DNA of 64,000 nucleotides, from contig CM050448.1 in the NCBI GenBank assembly GCA_027563935.2, positions 119,648,493-119,712,492 on the forward strand, in the 5' to 3' direction. Every line of letters starts with the position of its first letter. Position 1 is the first letter of the stretch. Positions 1-11,140 of the stretch are shown here, one piece after another. The position numbers and the translations under genes were made by a program. Below the pieces are notes generated by a model. It saw only the letters and a list, made by a program, of their open reading frames with translations. It was not told the DNA's origin and did no database searches. The DNA is from Costus lasius (Eukaryota; Streptophyta; Magnoliopsida; Zingiberales; Costaceae).

Positions 1-83
1 AAATTAATAAAGTTACAAAGGACTATTTTAGAAAATTTATAAACAACAAGCAACTCTAGCTGCAAACCATGTTGAAGTTTTTC

Positions 84-253
84 TCTAAAATTAAAACCTG
101 AAGCTTGTTTTTGAGAAAATTTTCTGGTTGATAATATGCCTCAACAGAAAGGTCTCCTCAAAAATCAAAATCTAACACCCTGAAGCTTGTTTAGGAAAAT
201 TCTCAGGGAGACAATGATCTAAACCTCACACTAAATTAAGCAACCGAAAGGTA
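84..253. repeat. Diverged tandem duplication upstream of the SBP-box gene
   Basis: Two adjacent stretches of roughly 80-90 bp share the landmarks CCTGAAGCTTGTTT, GAAAAT and CAAC(A/C)GAAAGGT in the same order (about 84-165 and 164-253). The rest of the first 469 bases is AT-rich leader or promoter sequence of the next gene, and I see no coding region in it. Confidence 0.5.
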
Positions 254-469
254 CCATCAATACCTATCACTCAAATGTTTCCCAAGCTACACGGTCCACC
301 AGCTGCTTCACAGTGAATACGCACACTCGCACAGTAGCCTAAATGGCATGTGGCAGCTTTATGGCACTGAGAAAGACCCAAACACCCTCCTATTTGATTG
401 CTGCAACGCAACTCCCACACCCCTCATCACTCGCCTCTATCCTTGTGCGAAGCTGTAGCAGCAGAGCCG

Positions 470-3307
470 ATGGAGATGAGGTCGAGCACCGCTGGAGGCG
501 ATGACTCCCCCCACGGTCTCATGTTTGGTAAAAAGATCTACTTTGAGGATGGAGTTGGCGGCGGCGGCGGCGGCGGCGGTGGCAGCAGTAGCTCCAAGGC
601 ACCACCGGCGCCGGCAGTGAGGAAGGGGAGGGGAGTGTTGCAGGGAGGAGGAGGGCAGCAGCAGCAGCAGCCACCGAGGTGCCAGGTAGAGGGCTGTGAT
701 GCAGATCTGAGTGGGGTGAAGGCCTACTACTGTAGGCACAAAGTCTGTGGTATGCACTCGAAGGCACCCAAGGTGGTGGTGGGTGGAATGGAGCAGAGGT
801 TTTGTCAGCAGTGCAGCAGGTTTGGGCCTCTTTTCTATTAGTTTCTTCGTTATGTTTTCTTTTGCAAGTCTTGGTTCTCTTGATCTCTCATTGTGTTCCT
901 GGAATTTGGTTTGTTGAAGAGGATCTAACAACTAAATGCCAAGTATAGAAATTTTGTATGTCATTGTTGGATTTTGCTTTCTTGCAAGGTGTTCTTTTGA
1001 TTACTAGTACACTTTTTGCTCAAAAACTATAGTACTTTTGTCACCTCAGTTCTGAAAAAAAGGTTGGGTTTCAAAGATATATTTGAGATTTCTTCTTTCT
1101 TGGGGTACTAATGCATAGCCGACAGGTTTTCAGTTTTCTTATCTCACAAAGGAGCTTTTGATTTCTTAGTCAGCATGCTGTAGATATGTTTGTACAAAGC
1201 ATGTTTTTTTAAAAAAGAAAAGTCACAACTTTTTGCTAATATTATTCCTTGATGAGTAGGTGCAACCACTGTATCCATGGTTTGGATATCACTATCTATA
1301 TAATTAATAGTTCAAATATTTATCATTTGGAATAGACTCATTAGTGCTTAGTATTGCTCATTAGTTTCAACCACAATGGTAATGACTGATGTTACATTTT
1401 ATTGGATAAGTTTTTTTTGGTAATTTTATGGTCTGTGCAGGCTTCTTGATTATGATTAAGCTATGATATTTCATGGAAGAGTTGTGCATTTCTACTTGCA
1501 ATTCTGGATTGAATTGTTAAGGGTTGCTGAAGGTATTACTACATGAAATACTTGCTTGAGAAAATTGACAATGATAACTTCAGAAAAATATAAATCTTTA
1601 TATTGTGTTTGTTTTGAAGATACACTTGTGAGTTAGTGGTATCTTAGAGACAGTAGTAGGTTGGCTTTATACGTTTAGTATTTGTTGAAATGTTAAACTA
1701 CATGATTCTAAACATATATATTATGATTCGATCATTGCCACTTGCTCTATGATTTATATAAACGTAGGGAAAAGTTTTATTCATTTTGTAGACTGTGATT
1801 GTTGTAAGCTGATATGTTGTTCTTGGTTTCAACCTGAATCAGTTTTTTTCAGAGTATTAACTTCAATCCTCAGAATGATAAGAGGATCAACTAAACCATC
1901 TGTTTTTTTCCCCAAAACTTACTGCTAACGTTTACATCAATTACAATGGCTCTAGAAATGCTTTCTGAAAAGAATTGTATGACACTTTTTGCTCTATTGA
2001 TCAAGTGTTTTTGACTCGAGACCAAAAGTTTATAACTTTATCCTTAATGGAGTATTGTCGTCTTATTTCTCTATGCACTTCATCAGAATTGGATTTTTTT
2101 GCTTAAATACATCCTTTAAGATCACTAAACCTGAAGTTAGTAGTAAATAATGTTCTGTTTCCCACAAGCATAAAGTAGCCATACATGTGTCCTCCGGTTA
2201 GTGCACTTAAGTCTTAACTTAGTCGCCTTAGGCTTGGTTTTGATTTCCAGGCATGTACATGTTCTTTATTTTTTTTTAAAAAAAACAGTATACTGATCCT
2301 GCTAATGCATGCAGGTTGACATAACTTGATATCTAACTTTTTAGTTTAACAATATGATTGCAGGATATTATGAATAAAATTTCAGTTTAGCATCTTCTGG
2401 CATATAAAAGTATGATCTGTTCATTTGATTCTTATGACTGAATACTCACAGGTTTCACCAGTTAACTGAGTTTGACCAAGGAAAACGTAGCTGCCGCAGG
2501 CGCCTTGCAGGGCACAATGAACGGCGACGGAAGCCCCCTCTCGGTCCTTTTGCTTCACGATATGGTTAGTTGGCACCATCTTTCCATGGTTAGGAACATC
2601 CTTCTATATTTGACAGTGCGTTTGATGCTGCCAATGTTAGTATCCTGAGCGCTGCCTTGAATCTTGAAACAGAACCCAGCAGATTCCGAAGCTTTCTTAT
2701 GGACTTCGGCCGCCCCAAGATTTCAGGAGCTGCAAGAGATATTTGGCCGGCAGGTGGATGTGGCGATATGGTGCCAAGTAATCAATGGCATGGCATGGTC
2801 CATACTCCACCCAATGCTTCTGCTGCCGCTGCTGCTGCAGTGCACAGAGTCAATCCATACTTCCAAGGTTCCCCAGGCCAGATTTATTCCTCTTCGGAAC
2901 TTCCTCCGGGCAAGTGCATTGCAGGAGCCACGGATGCGAGCTGTGCTCTCTCTCTTCTGTCAACCCAGCCATGGGGGAACACCACCACTACTGCGGCCGC
3001 CGCCAGGGGCCAAGCTTCAGCTATTACTGAAAACACCAGCTTCGGTGCCACCCAAATGGCTCACCCCTTCATGTTCCCCAGCAATTACATGGCCAATTCC
3101 TGGGGGGGCTTCAGGAATCCGGAAAGCAGGAACAGCAGCTCACGGCAAACGCAGCATGAGACAGGAACATCTAGGGTGAACGAGGCTGGTGGTGCTCATT
3201 TCTCAGGTGAGCTTGAGTTAGCTCTGCAGGGGAATGGGCAGTGCCCTGACCATGGCATGGGCAGGGAATATGACCACTCCGGCCATGTGACCCACTGGTC
3301 TCTGTAG
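470..3307 (+). CDS. SPL: SBP-box transcription factor (SQUAMOSA promoter-binding-like, SPL16/18-like), miR156-targeted
   Basis: Three exons, 470-819, 2452-2564 and 2673-3307, join in frame with GT-AG borders to give 365 residues. The start is the first ATG; a second in-frame ATG follows two codons later. The SBP domain (about residues 70-147) is split by the first intron inside the Arg codon of QQCSR|FHQL, the usual place in this family. Both zinc sites are visible (CQVEGC...[15 protein letters not shown]...FHQL...SCRRRL), and the basic [17 protein letters not shown] is the nuclear signal over the second finger. The N-terminus carries poly-Gly and poly-Gln runs after [10 protein letters not shown], and the protein ends in HWSL, both features of the SPL13/16/18 group. 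The family binds GTAC cores in nuclear DNA and controls phase change, branching and organ size. Intron 1 is 1.6 kb. The family is certain; the subgroup is inferred from the N- and C-terminal motifs. Confidence 0.95.
2943..2962 (+). promoter_or_regulatory. miR156/157 target site in the SPL last exon
   Basis: The 20-mer GTGCTCTCTCTCTTCTGTCA is the canonical miR156 complementary site of plant SPL transcripts. It lies in the coding part of the last exon and is read as ALSLLS, the usual peptide at this site. It implies post-transcriptional cleavage by the age-dependent miR156 pathway. Confidence 0.95.
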
Positions 3308-5630
3308 ATCAACTTTTTTTTTCTTTTTTTTGCCTCAAACGAGTTTTGAGTGCTATCAATTGGGATTGAGTCTATCATGAACTCAATTTCTGCATAGCAA
3401 TTTTGGAGTTTGAGAGTGTTGCCTTGGTCACTATAATTTGCATGGAACTCAGCACACCAAGAGTTGCTGTTTTATTCTGTTGTACCTTCCGTTTACTGTG
3501 AATTGTGCAGCTGATAAGGCTTAGTTTGCACCCGTTGTCTCTAAGATTGCTTTGTGCTTCTAAAGTATTCTCGATGCTTTCATCTGGTAATGAAAAAACA
3601 CCTACTTTGTTCACTGCATCTCCTCCATTTCCCTGCCGTGGATTTAGGCTTTGCCCTCCTCAAAGCTCACAGATTTTCACTATTCATGGATAGCAAAGGA
3701 ATACAGGAGTGCTCTAGTGCAAGGACATTGCATTCCAATTATGGTCAGATACCAGTTCACTGCATGGATCAAATATGTCCCACCATGTGATGCATTATTC
3801 TCAAGCAGATACTTGTGTCCATTCATTTCAACAAACATATTTTGGTAATTCTTCATGTTTGATGAATATACATGTTACGGTATCTTTGCCAACGTCGTCA
3901 TAAATGTGCCAGCTACAATATGATACTAATCTGCGATAGTCATAGCACACAAATATATTCCACATACATGTATTCATATCTACTGTGTCAATCACTCTGA
4001 TGGCTTACTTTAAGATATCTGAAAAGCCTGACGCCGAGCATTTGTTTCATCTTCAGAACCAAGATTCTTGCTGACAAACAAAATCACCTCTCTCTCGATA
4101 CAAGCGCCGTCATAGATTTGTGTCGGTAAATGTACAGCTTGAAGATTAATTTCCTACTTCGAACACTCAGCAAAAATCTGGCCTATTTGTTAGATCAGAA
4201 TTCAGATACTTGTACAGTTGTACCACATCTGCTTAATGACAATTTAACAATTGTACTAGTTGTCACAAGAGACCATAAATTATTATTTATCTCTGACCAA
4301 CAACCTAAGTTTGACCGCAATACTCATAGTGAAGTTAAAAGGTTCATCCTTTCGGAAACCAAGACAGCTTTCTGAGTTCCGAATAATCTCTTGATTGGGA
4401 AGATGACCACAACCTGTCAGTCTAATTGCTTCTCACTCTTAACAGTGGATCAGCCATGATACGTAGATGAACAAACCTATTTGTTGTTTTCTTTTAGTGA
4501 CCACTAGTGAATGCTCCAACACTTTAAAAGACTTCAGCTGTCCGAGTTGCTGCAACCGCAGTCAAAAACCTCACCCAGGTAATGTTCAGTGGTCTGCTTG
4601 GCTCAGTCCAGGGCAGCTGGTTGCCAACGCCCTGATGCATACTGAAAAAAAAAATAGATTAGATGTACCTTAATCACAATTATGCATGAGCTATATGATG
4701 ATGTATAAACTTTCGATAGTAGCACCATACTTGGTAAGTTAGTCATGGAGTAAGACTATTTGTTTTACCGTGATTCAAGCAAACAAGCAATAGCATGTTT
4801 AGGGCTTTCACTAACCTGACATCCACGGTAGAGGCAGTACTGTTATTCATCTTAGCCTTATCCGTATATCACGCAAATTCTGCACATGAAAAGGAAAATT
4901 ATCAGGCAGCCTATACTGGAAATCAATGAAAGAAAAGATTAAAAGAACAGAGTTTAAAAACATTATATCAACCAAAGTGCAAGAAACTGAGTAGTGCTCA
5001 CTTGAAGACAATAGATGGTGACCAAACTTAAATAGCTTAAATCTAATTTTACTTTGCATGATTAATCTTCTTTTTTGCTGCTGGATTACTCGTTTCAGCA
5101 ATTACAGAATTTAGCTACCATCTTGTTGATGCTATCCATTACAAATTGTTAGTTTCTATTGTATATTAGACTATTATAAGACACATTTCTCTCAACTTGA
5201 TATTGGTTGATTCTAGACCGTATTTGTCAACCTTCATCATCTTTCTAGTTGTCAATCCCTCTTGTTTTCTTTTTTATTGTCATTTACTGTAGCTACAGAC
5301 CATGTCTATTCCAACGTTTGTTGCATCCGACCTCAACTACACACATCGCCCACTGAACCATCAGCCCCAGTGGTCTCTAACCCTCTCAGGCGGATTCTTA
5401 TCCTCCCTATGCCGTTGTCTTCTCTCCGTAGGATTTGAGAATGTACGCTTAGGTATCTAAACTCTAGGGTTCTCTTTTTTTTCTGTGTGTGATTAGGATG
5501 GATTTCTTTGATCAAAGACACGCTTCCCTCATGGCACCACTTATTAATTATATTTTCTAAGCATAAACACTTCAATTGTTCCTTGACTAAGATGGAATGG
5601 GAAACTTCACGCCATGTCATTTTTACCTGG
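3308..5630. other. Intergenic: SPL 3' UTR and non-coding sequence
   Basis: A T/A-rich SPL 3' UTR (probably to about 3600) is followed by AT-rich sequence. The only reading frames are short, without recognisable domains or consistent splice structure. No RNA gene or transposon ends were recognised. Confidence 0.6.
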
Positions 5631-5639
5631 CTCCTCTAT

Positions 5640-6010
5640 AGCATGTCCCTTTCCCTTCGGAGTCCGGTTCTTCCGCTGCGTTTCTTGCCTCGACAAAAAC
5701 TCCGCCACCATGTCCCTCTCCCTCCTCCGGATCCTCTCGTTCTCCGCCCTCTCCTTACCGCGTCCTCCTCGCACCAATTCCCGCCTTGAAACGCCGGATC
5801 TGCAGCCGCACCGACTCGGCCATCACGCACCGTCCATTCCGAGCGCCGAGATAGGCCGATAATCCACCGTCCTCAACATCCTGAACCCCTCAAGAGACTC
5901 GAGCTGTCGCTGCGCCTGCCAGTTGAGGCCCATGGGCCACTTCTCGCTCGCATGGGCCACTTCTCGCTCGAGGACGGAGAGCTGAAAAAAGAGTAGCGAA
6001 TTAGCGATTG
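5640..6010 (-). pseudogene. Possible decayed coding remnant, family unknown
   Basis: This GC-rich patch stands out from its AT-rich surroundings. On the minus strand it reads as coding-like stretches in shifting frames: SVLEREVAHASEKW, then a stop, then AESVRLQIRRFKAGIG, then ENERIRRRERDMVAEFLSRQ. No open frame crosses it. A 19-20-bp direct repeat containing GGGCCACTTCTCGCTCG lies near 5930-5971. I do not recognise the protein. It may be a dead exon or retrocopy, and a coincidental GC-rich frame cannot be excluded. Confidence 0.25.
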
Positions 6011-6019
6011 GCCTTTTAT

Positions 6020-6935
6020 TATTTGGCCCATTGGCCCACAATTTTGGCTTTCAAGGTAGCCCACTTAAAACATATAAATCTTACTAAGCCAATACCTATA
6101 CATTTTCTCAAGTTGGAATAATTAGGCCCTAGTTTTAAAAAAGTGTATATTTTTTTTAAAAAATAAATATTAATTAATAATTGGTCCTTCGTCTTAGGCA
6201 TATTTGCACTGAGGACACCTCAATTGTCATTCGATATAGTTGTTAGAGTCTTGTGGTTATGTTCGAATAGTAAATAGAAGACTCTTGGTCCTTTTCAAAC
6301 AATAAGACCCAATAAACACTTAAAAAAAATACAAACATTTACATGGATTAGATTCAATGTTCTTCAATCTTCAAGTCAACTTAGTATCATCTCATTTCTT
6401 CAATAAGATGACAAAGACATCATGGATGGCTTTGACTTTGAGGAGGCGTCTTTGCAACATTAGTTGCAAATCTAGAGAACAATTAGGGGCTGCGCTAATG
6501 CTCTTACTGTTAGATCTATCTCAATATCTTGTGCTAGAATTGAATGAAAAATAACTGTAAAAGACATACCGAATTTCATAATGCTGTGATTGAATTGGAG
6601 TGATTTTCTGACTGATTATGTTGTTTGTCAAGAGAAGCAGGGCGACCGATGGGAACCAAATTGAAAACCTCTCGACAAAAACCTTACATCTTAATCAGGG
6701 ACCACACATATATTTAGAAAAAACCCTAATGGGCATAATTACTTATCAGCCCATCAGAGATAAGACAATTATGCTCCCAGAGATTCTACACAATAAAATA
6801 GCCCCTTTCCATACTTTAATTAATAGATGACAATAAATAATTTATAGATTAAATTATACACATTAATTATTGTAATGTATATACATACAATATATTATAT
6901 ATGTACATAGTGCATAGTCCACATGTATCATAACA
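6020..6935. other. Intergenic AT-rich sequence
   Basis: AT-rich DNA with only short frames and no recognisable motif. Around 6420-6560 the base composition is more even, but no family could be identified. Confidence 0.5.
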
Positions 6936-6939
6936 CTTA

Positions 6940-7530
6940 CATCCAATGCCAGCTCGCCATTGGCCTCATCAGATGGATCGCAAAGATATGTGCTTCTTCC
7001 AGGTCAAACAGACCTTGGCAATGAATCGCTGCCTCTACTTCCTCCATGGAAGGTAAAGTGGCATATTGAAGTCAACGAGCTTCTCCTCTTGTAAAATTAT
7101 TCCCTGTACAGTTCTTAGGAAATGCAAGAATTGGTTGGTTGATCATGGCAAGTCAAACCTACAAGTCCCGTTACCTCTAATGCCAGCGAATTCAGGGTTT
7201 GACCAAATAGTTCCCGGAGTTGACCTGTTCCTGATCCGGAGATCGGCTGGTTGCTTCTTCTTCCTGCCAAAGAAGACACATTCTGCCTCCATGGATTAGC
7301 TCTGCGTGGCGACACTGGGGGAATTTGGATAAGTCCCTTTTATACTGTTCTTGGTATGCTTCCGCAACCTGCGGAGGGCTTCTCTCTGCAACGTAGATGT
7401 TCATCTTGTTGAGTGACAGGCACCTGAGAGAGCCAATTGAGGCTGGCGGAGGAGCGGCAGAAGTGGACGCTCTCGCGGGGGAGAAGCCCGCCGTAGAAGG
7501 ATGGAATTCCATGTTTTCCAATCAGGCACC
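6940..7530 (-). pseudogene. SABATH carboxyl methyltransferase remnant (SAMT/JMT type), 5'-truncated and frameshifted
   Basis: Three minus-strand pieces in different frames line up with the middle and C-terminal part of plant SABATH methyltransferases, which methylate salicylate, jasmonate or similar acids using S-adenosylmethionine. The first, [20 protein letters not shown] then LSQVP (about 7500-7420), matches the family's active-site block. After a frame change, [19 protein letters not shown] and ELIHGGRM follow. Further on, LQEEKLVDFNMPLYLP and MEEVEAAIHCQGLFDLEEAH correspond to the family's EEKLDSFN and P-x-EEV segments. At least two frameshifts are needed, and a stop follows YLPWRK. No SAM-binding N-terminal exon is visible upstream (to about 8130), so the copy is both truncated and frameshifted. 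The assignment rests on motif order. Confidence 0.75.
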
Positions 7531-7942
7531 TCAATTAGAATTAATTACGTTTCCTAGTGCAACCTCATTGTTATAATAAACACTACAATAGTGACAAGTT
7601 ATCGCAGATACACAATTATAAAATAAATAAGGGTGGTTGATGCAATATATACAGATTGATAAATTTTAATTAACTATATAATATTCAAGGATAAAAATAT
7701 TAATTAATTAGTTTAAAATTTAATATACATTCCTCATTTTTTCTCCAGACAAGAACACAAAGACGAAGACGAAGGAATATAAGAACAGAAGAAGAATTTA
7801 AGTGCCTGGCTTTCCCATGTACGCCAAAGATCATCGAGCGCCGGTGAAGATCCTGTCTTGCGATTAATTTGATGTAATTATTCAACTGCTTGCAGATGAA
7901 TCAAATGCAAACGTACCGCTCGCCGACTCTCCATGAAAGGAA

Positions 7943-8085
7943 GCCGCCGCATCAGTATGTGCGTATAACCTCTGGAGGAGAAGATTGCTGAAGCCCGCCG
8001 CCACCGCCTCACCCACCGCCGCATCAGTATATGCATATGGCCTCTGGAGGAGAAGATTGTTGATGCTCGCCGCCACCGCCGCCGC
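7943..8085. repeat. Two-copy 72-bp tandem repeat
   Basis: Two GC-rich copies with a 72-bp offset (about 7943-8008 and 8016-8085) share GCATCAGTAT and CCTCTGGAGGAGAAGATTG. On the minus strand each reads NLLLQR(P/L)YA(Y/H)TDAA, but no gene structure surrounds them. GA-rich simple repeats follow at 8100-8120 and 8411-8456. Confidence 0.75.
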
Positions 8086-8264
8086 CATATTCCTTTGACA
8101 GAGAGAGGAGGGAGGGAGAGGGAGCATGGAGAATGGATGGAGAATACAAATAACAGTAGTTTTCTGTAGCTATTAATACTTTATGCAGTGGCAAGAGAAG
8201 GACTTCTCTCTCTTAAATGGATTCGATGCATTGATGATGCATTTAATATTTCAACTTTGGGACA

Positions 8265-8760
8265 GCACGTGGTCCTGGATTCGGGTTATATAATAGGGTA
8301 TTCGATCTGAATTCGGATAGCGGGTTTTCGGGTTTTACCTGGTACGATCTGTTGCCACTCCTAGTCTTAGGCAAGTAAACTCATGTGAAATTGGCGTTGC
8401 ACTATTAAATTAGAGAGAGAGAGAACTATTAAATTATAGAGAGAGAGAGAAAGAGAGTGGCAATTGGGGGCGTGGAGCTGTTATTAGGTATTCAGATCCG
8501 GTTTATTTATGGTGGGTTCGAGTACTGATTAGTCAAATTGGATGAGTTTAAGTTTGGCCTCAACCCGATTAATTTTATAATATAAATAGATTGACCTAAT
8601 TATAATTCGAAAACAATGGGCTAGTTTAAATTTGGTAAATTAGATTTGAATCACATAAAATTCAGTTTGGATTTATTGGTATATATGCTTAGTATGTTTA
8701 ATTTGAAAACAAATAGACATTTTAATTTTATTATAAAAATAAAATAATTATTAAATCAAT
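8265..8760. repeat. Degenerate GGGTTCGGG-type transposon remnants
   Basis: Blocks such as GGATAGCGGGTTTTCGGG, the end-like TTGCCACTCCTA (about 8352-8363) and CCTCAACCCGATTAAT resemble subterminal repeats of plant hAT-like elements seen elsewhere in this window. Borders and target duplications could not be defined. Confidence 0.35.
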
Positions 8761-8764
8761 ATAT

Positions 8765-9306
8765 TTGTTATACTAATAATTTGTATAATATTTTAAAATT
8801 AATTTTTTTGAGGTTAAATGTGCTAAAAGTACTTCAATCCCTGAATATTTTGAAGGGAAAAATTAAGATACAAGGTCACTAATGAAAAGCTAGCAAGCTG
8901 ATTGTTGAAAGGCCATTAATGGAAAAGTTGTGTAAGGCCACTCAACAAGAATCCTCCAAAATTACACCAACAAAAAAAATGAAAACTGAAGTCAACATCA
9001 GTTGAAAATTTATTGTTCGAATTAGCTAACAATGTTCAGATAATTGAATCTCACAAAGAGGAGAAACCATATGTAACGATGAACTGTGATTCTTCACTTG
9101 ATTCATTTTTTAAAAAAAAGTTCCTTCAATTGCAATGGAATTGCACACTAGCATTACAATGAAAAGGATAAACGTTGTGGGGAGACAAAAAGGAAGATGA
9201 GAGAATAGTAAGAACGTTGATGGATCATAGATATTCAGCCTTTCTTGCCATAGTGTAGTTTGGATTCATCTCAAACTGATGAAATGGGAAGAAATTCAGA
9301 GTGCTT
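8765..9306. other. Intergenic / RhoGDI 3' flank
   Basis: AT-rich sequence with no coding frame of note. Its right part (about 9100-9306) is the likely 3' UTR of the minus-strand RhoGDI gene. Confidence 0.5.
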
Positions 9307-11140
9307 TTAACTAGTCGAAGGCCATTCTCTTCGGATATCAAAGGTGTAATTGATCTCCAAATAGCATTTGCCATCGTCGTCGATGAACTGAAAATAAAAT
9401 GCCATTGATAGTGAAAAACCAGAGACTTTGAGTACAGAATTCATCTGAAAAATGGACTTTTCTGATTTCAACAAACTTATCAGAACACATGGAAATGAGT
9501 GATCTAAAGTTTGCAACAAAACATGTTCAGATGACTAATGAGTGATCTAAAGCTTCATCTAACCGAATGTTAGATCGATAATCGAAATAGAAAAGAAAAT
9601 GGAAGTTGAAATGGTTTGCAATCAACAAGGATGTGATCAGAATTACACAACACTAGATACTTTTGTATCACGAAGAACATAACATAAGAGTTGGCAATGT
9701 GAATATATACCTTGGTTCTGGCAGAATACGTTCCTCTTGCAAAGATGCCAGATGGGGTTGTCTCCTCTGGTGTTTCATATGTGTAGGTCTCGAGCTGAGG
9801 ACTGAAGGTTCCAAGCATTTCTTTTGTTCTATCCACTGAAACACAAAAATTGAGATCAAAATTATGATGATCAACAGGATAATGCTGAAGAAAAGTAAGA
9901 TGATCTCACCCTTAACTCCAGTCTTCCAAACTGTGTTGGTGTATCTCAGGCCAGAGACAATGTTGTTGCTGACAGAGAAGATGAACTTGAGCTTGTAATG
10001 GCTGCCTTCTTTCAGAGTAAACCACACACCTTTGGAGTTGGGCACCGCAGGAATCGGCAGCACAATGTCAGGTCGACCAGGAGAAAGGATTGAAAGGCTC
10101 AAGATCTTAACCTCTGGCTCCAAATTCTCTGCAACATGGAAAGTTTCAGATTTTTGAGGAAAATATGGTAGGGTAGATTCAGAAGGTTTGTAATTGTAGA
10201 TTGTTCTCCATAGTTTCAAAAGAGTTGCAGTTTGCAGCTTATATTGCATGATTGTTTCTCCATAGTCCTCACCTTGCATGCATAGAAACAAAGGGAAGCT
10301 TCAGGCAATAACAGAACCTTCCCCAGTGATATCAAATTCATCCCTAAGGAGTAAAGTCAACCCTAGCTCAGATCATATGATTTCAATATCTGATACCACT
10401 CAATAGTCAATAGCAGAAATTGGTCAACTAGCAGGGTTGTCAATTAAGTTGAATGTTGATGATAGCTTTTGATATTGGTATTGTTTCTTCCGTTTGTTGG
10501 GATTTTGACTTGAATTTTCAGTGAAGGTAAAACTGTATTAGGATTTAGGGTTTTAAAGTTACAAAGGAGAAATTAAAGAGGATTGTAAAGTACATAAAGT
10601 GTAATCTGAGATTTGTAAGACTATAGAACTATAACAAATGAAGTAGATTAACCCCAATTAAAATCATACTATTTTGCTTACCTCCCACAGAATTCAGATC
10701 AACACTTCCTAAAAGCTGCTCCTTCCATCTCCTCAAGCTTTCATCTTCCTGCTCACCGAATAGTAGCATAAAGTCAACACAGAGTTCAATTCATTGCTAT
10801 AATGAAAGATGAAAACAGAAAAGAAGAAGTTAACCTTGTCCTTCTCGATCTCAGATTTGAGGCTGAGCCGAGGCCCCAAGTCAATGCTTTTGGCACCTTT
10901 GCCATCATCATCATCGTCTTCTTCAGTTGCATAGAGAGAAAGCTCGCTCATCTGCCTGCTAAACCTCTCATCCTCTCCACCCGCCTCACTGTCTCGTTCG
11001 GCATCTCGTGTGTTTTCTTCTCCATCCTTGCCCATCAAGGCCGCTCCTTTCTCAGCATTCTCACTGGTTTCCTCCAAAGCCATGGTCTTAGAGCCGGAGA
11101 GAGCTCCAATGGCCATTGACATGGCTTGATTCCAGCTCAT
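9307..11140 (-). CDS. RHOGDI: Rho GDP-dissociation inhibitor (RhoGDI, SUPERCENTIPEDE1-like)
   Basis: Five minus-strand exons (11140-10835, 10748-10682, 10128-9910, 9835-9711, 9387-9307) join in frame to a 265-residue protein. The acidic N-terminus (SRQMSELSLYATEEDDDDD) is the typical plant RhoGDI regulatory arm. The immunoglobulin-like core is complete: SLRRWKEQLLGSVDLNSVG, LSILSPGRPDIVLPIP, WFTLKEGSHYKLKF, NIVSGLRYTNTVWKTGVK, EETTPSGIFARGTYSARTK and CYLEINYTFDIRREW. The protein binds prenylated ROP GTPases, extracts them from membranes and confines ROP activity in polar growth such as root hairs and pollen tubes. An in-frame ATG six codons downstream (11122) is an alternative start. No disabling change is visible. 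Confidence 0.95.

Noticed and set aside
4467..4673. Short frame with Pro/Trp-rich stretch near 4.5 kb
   Set aside because: No family resemblance and no supported exon structure on either strand.
9668..10291. 207-codon minus-strand frame in the RhoGDI gene
   Set aside because: It runs through two introns of RhoGDI; only its exon portions match the family.
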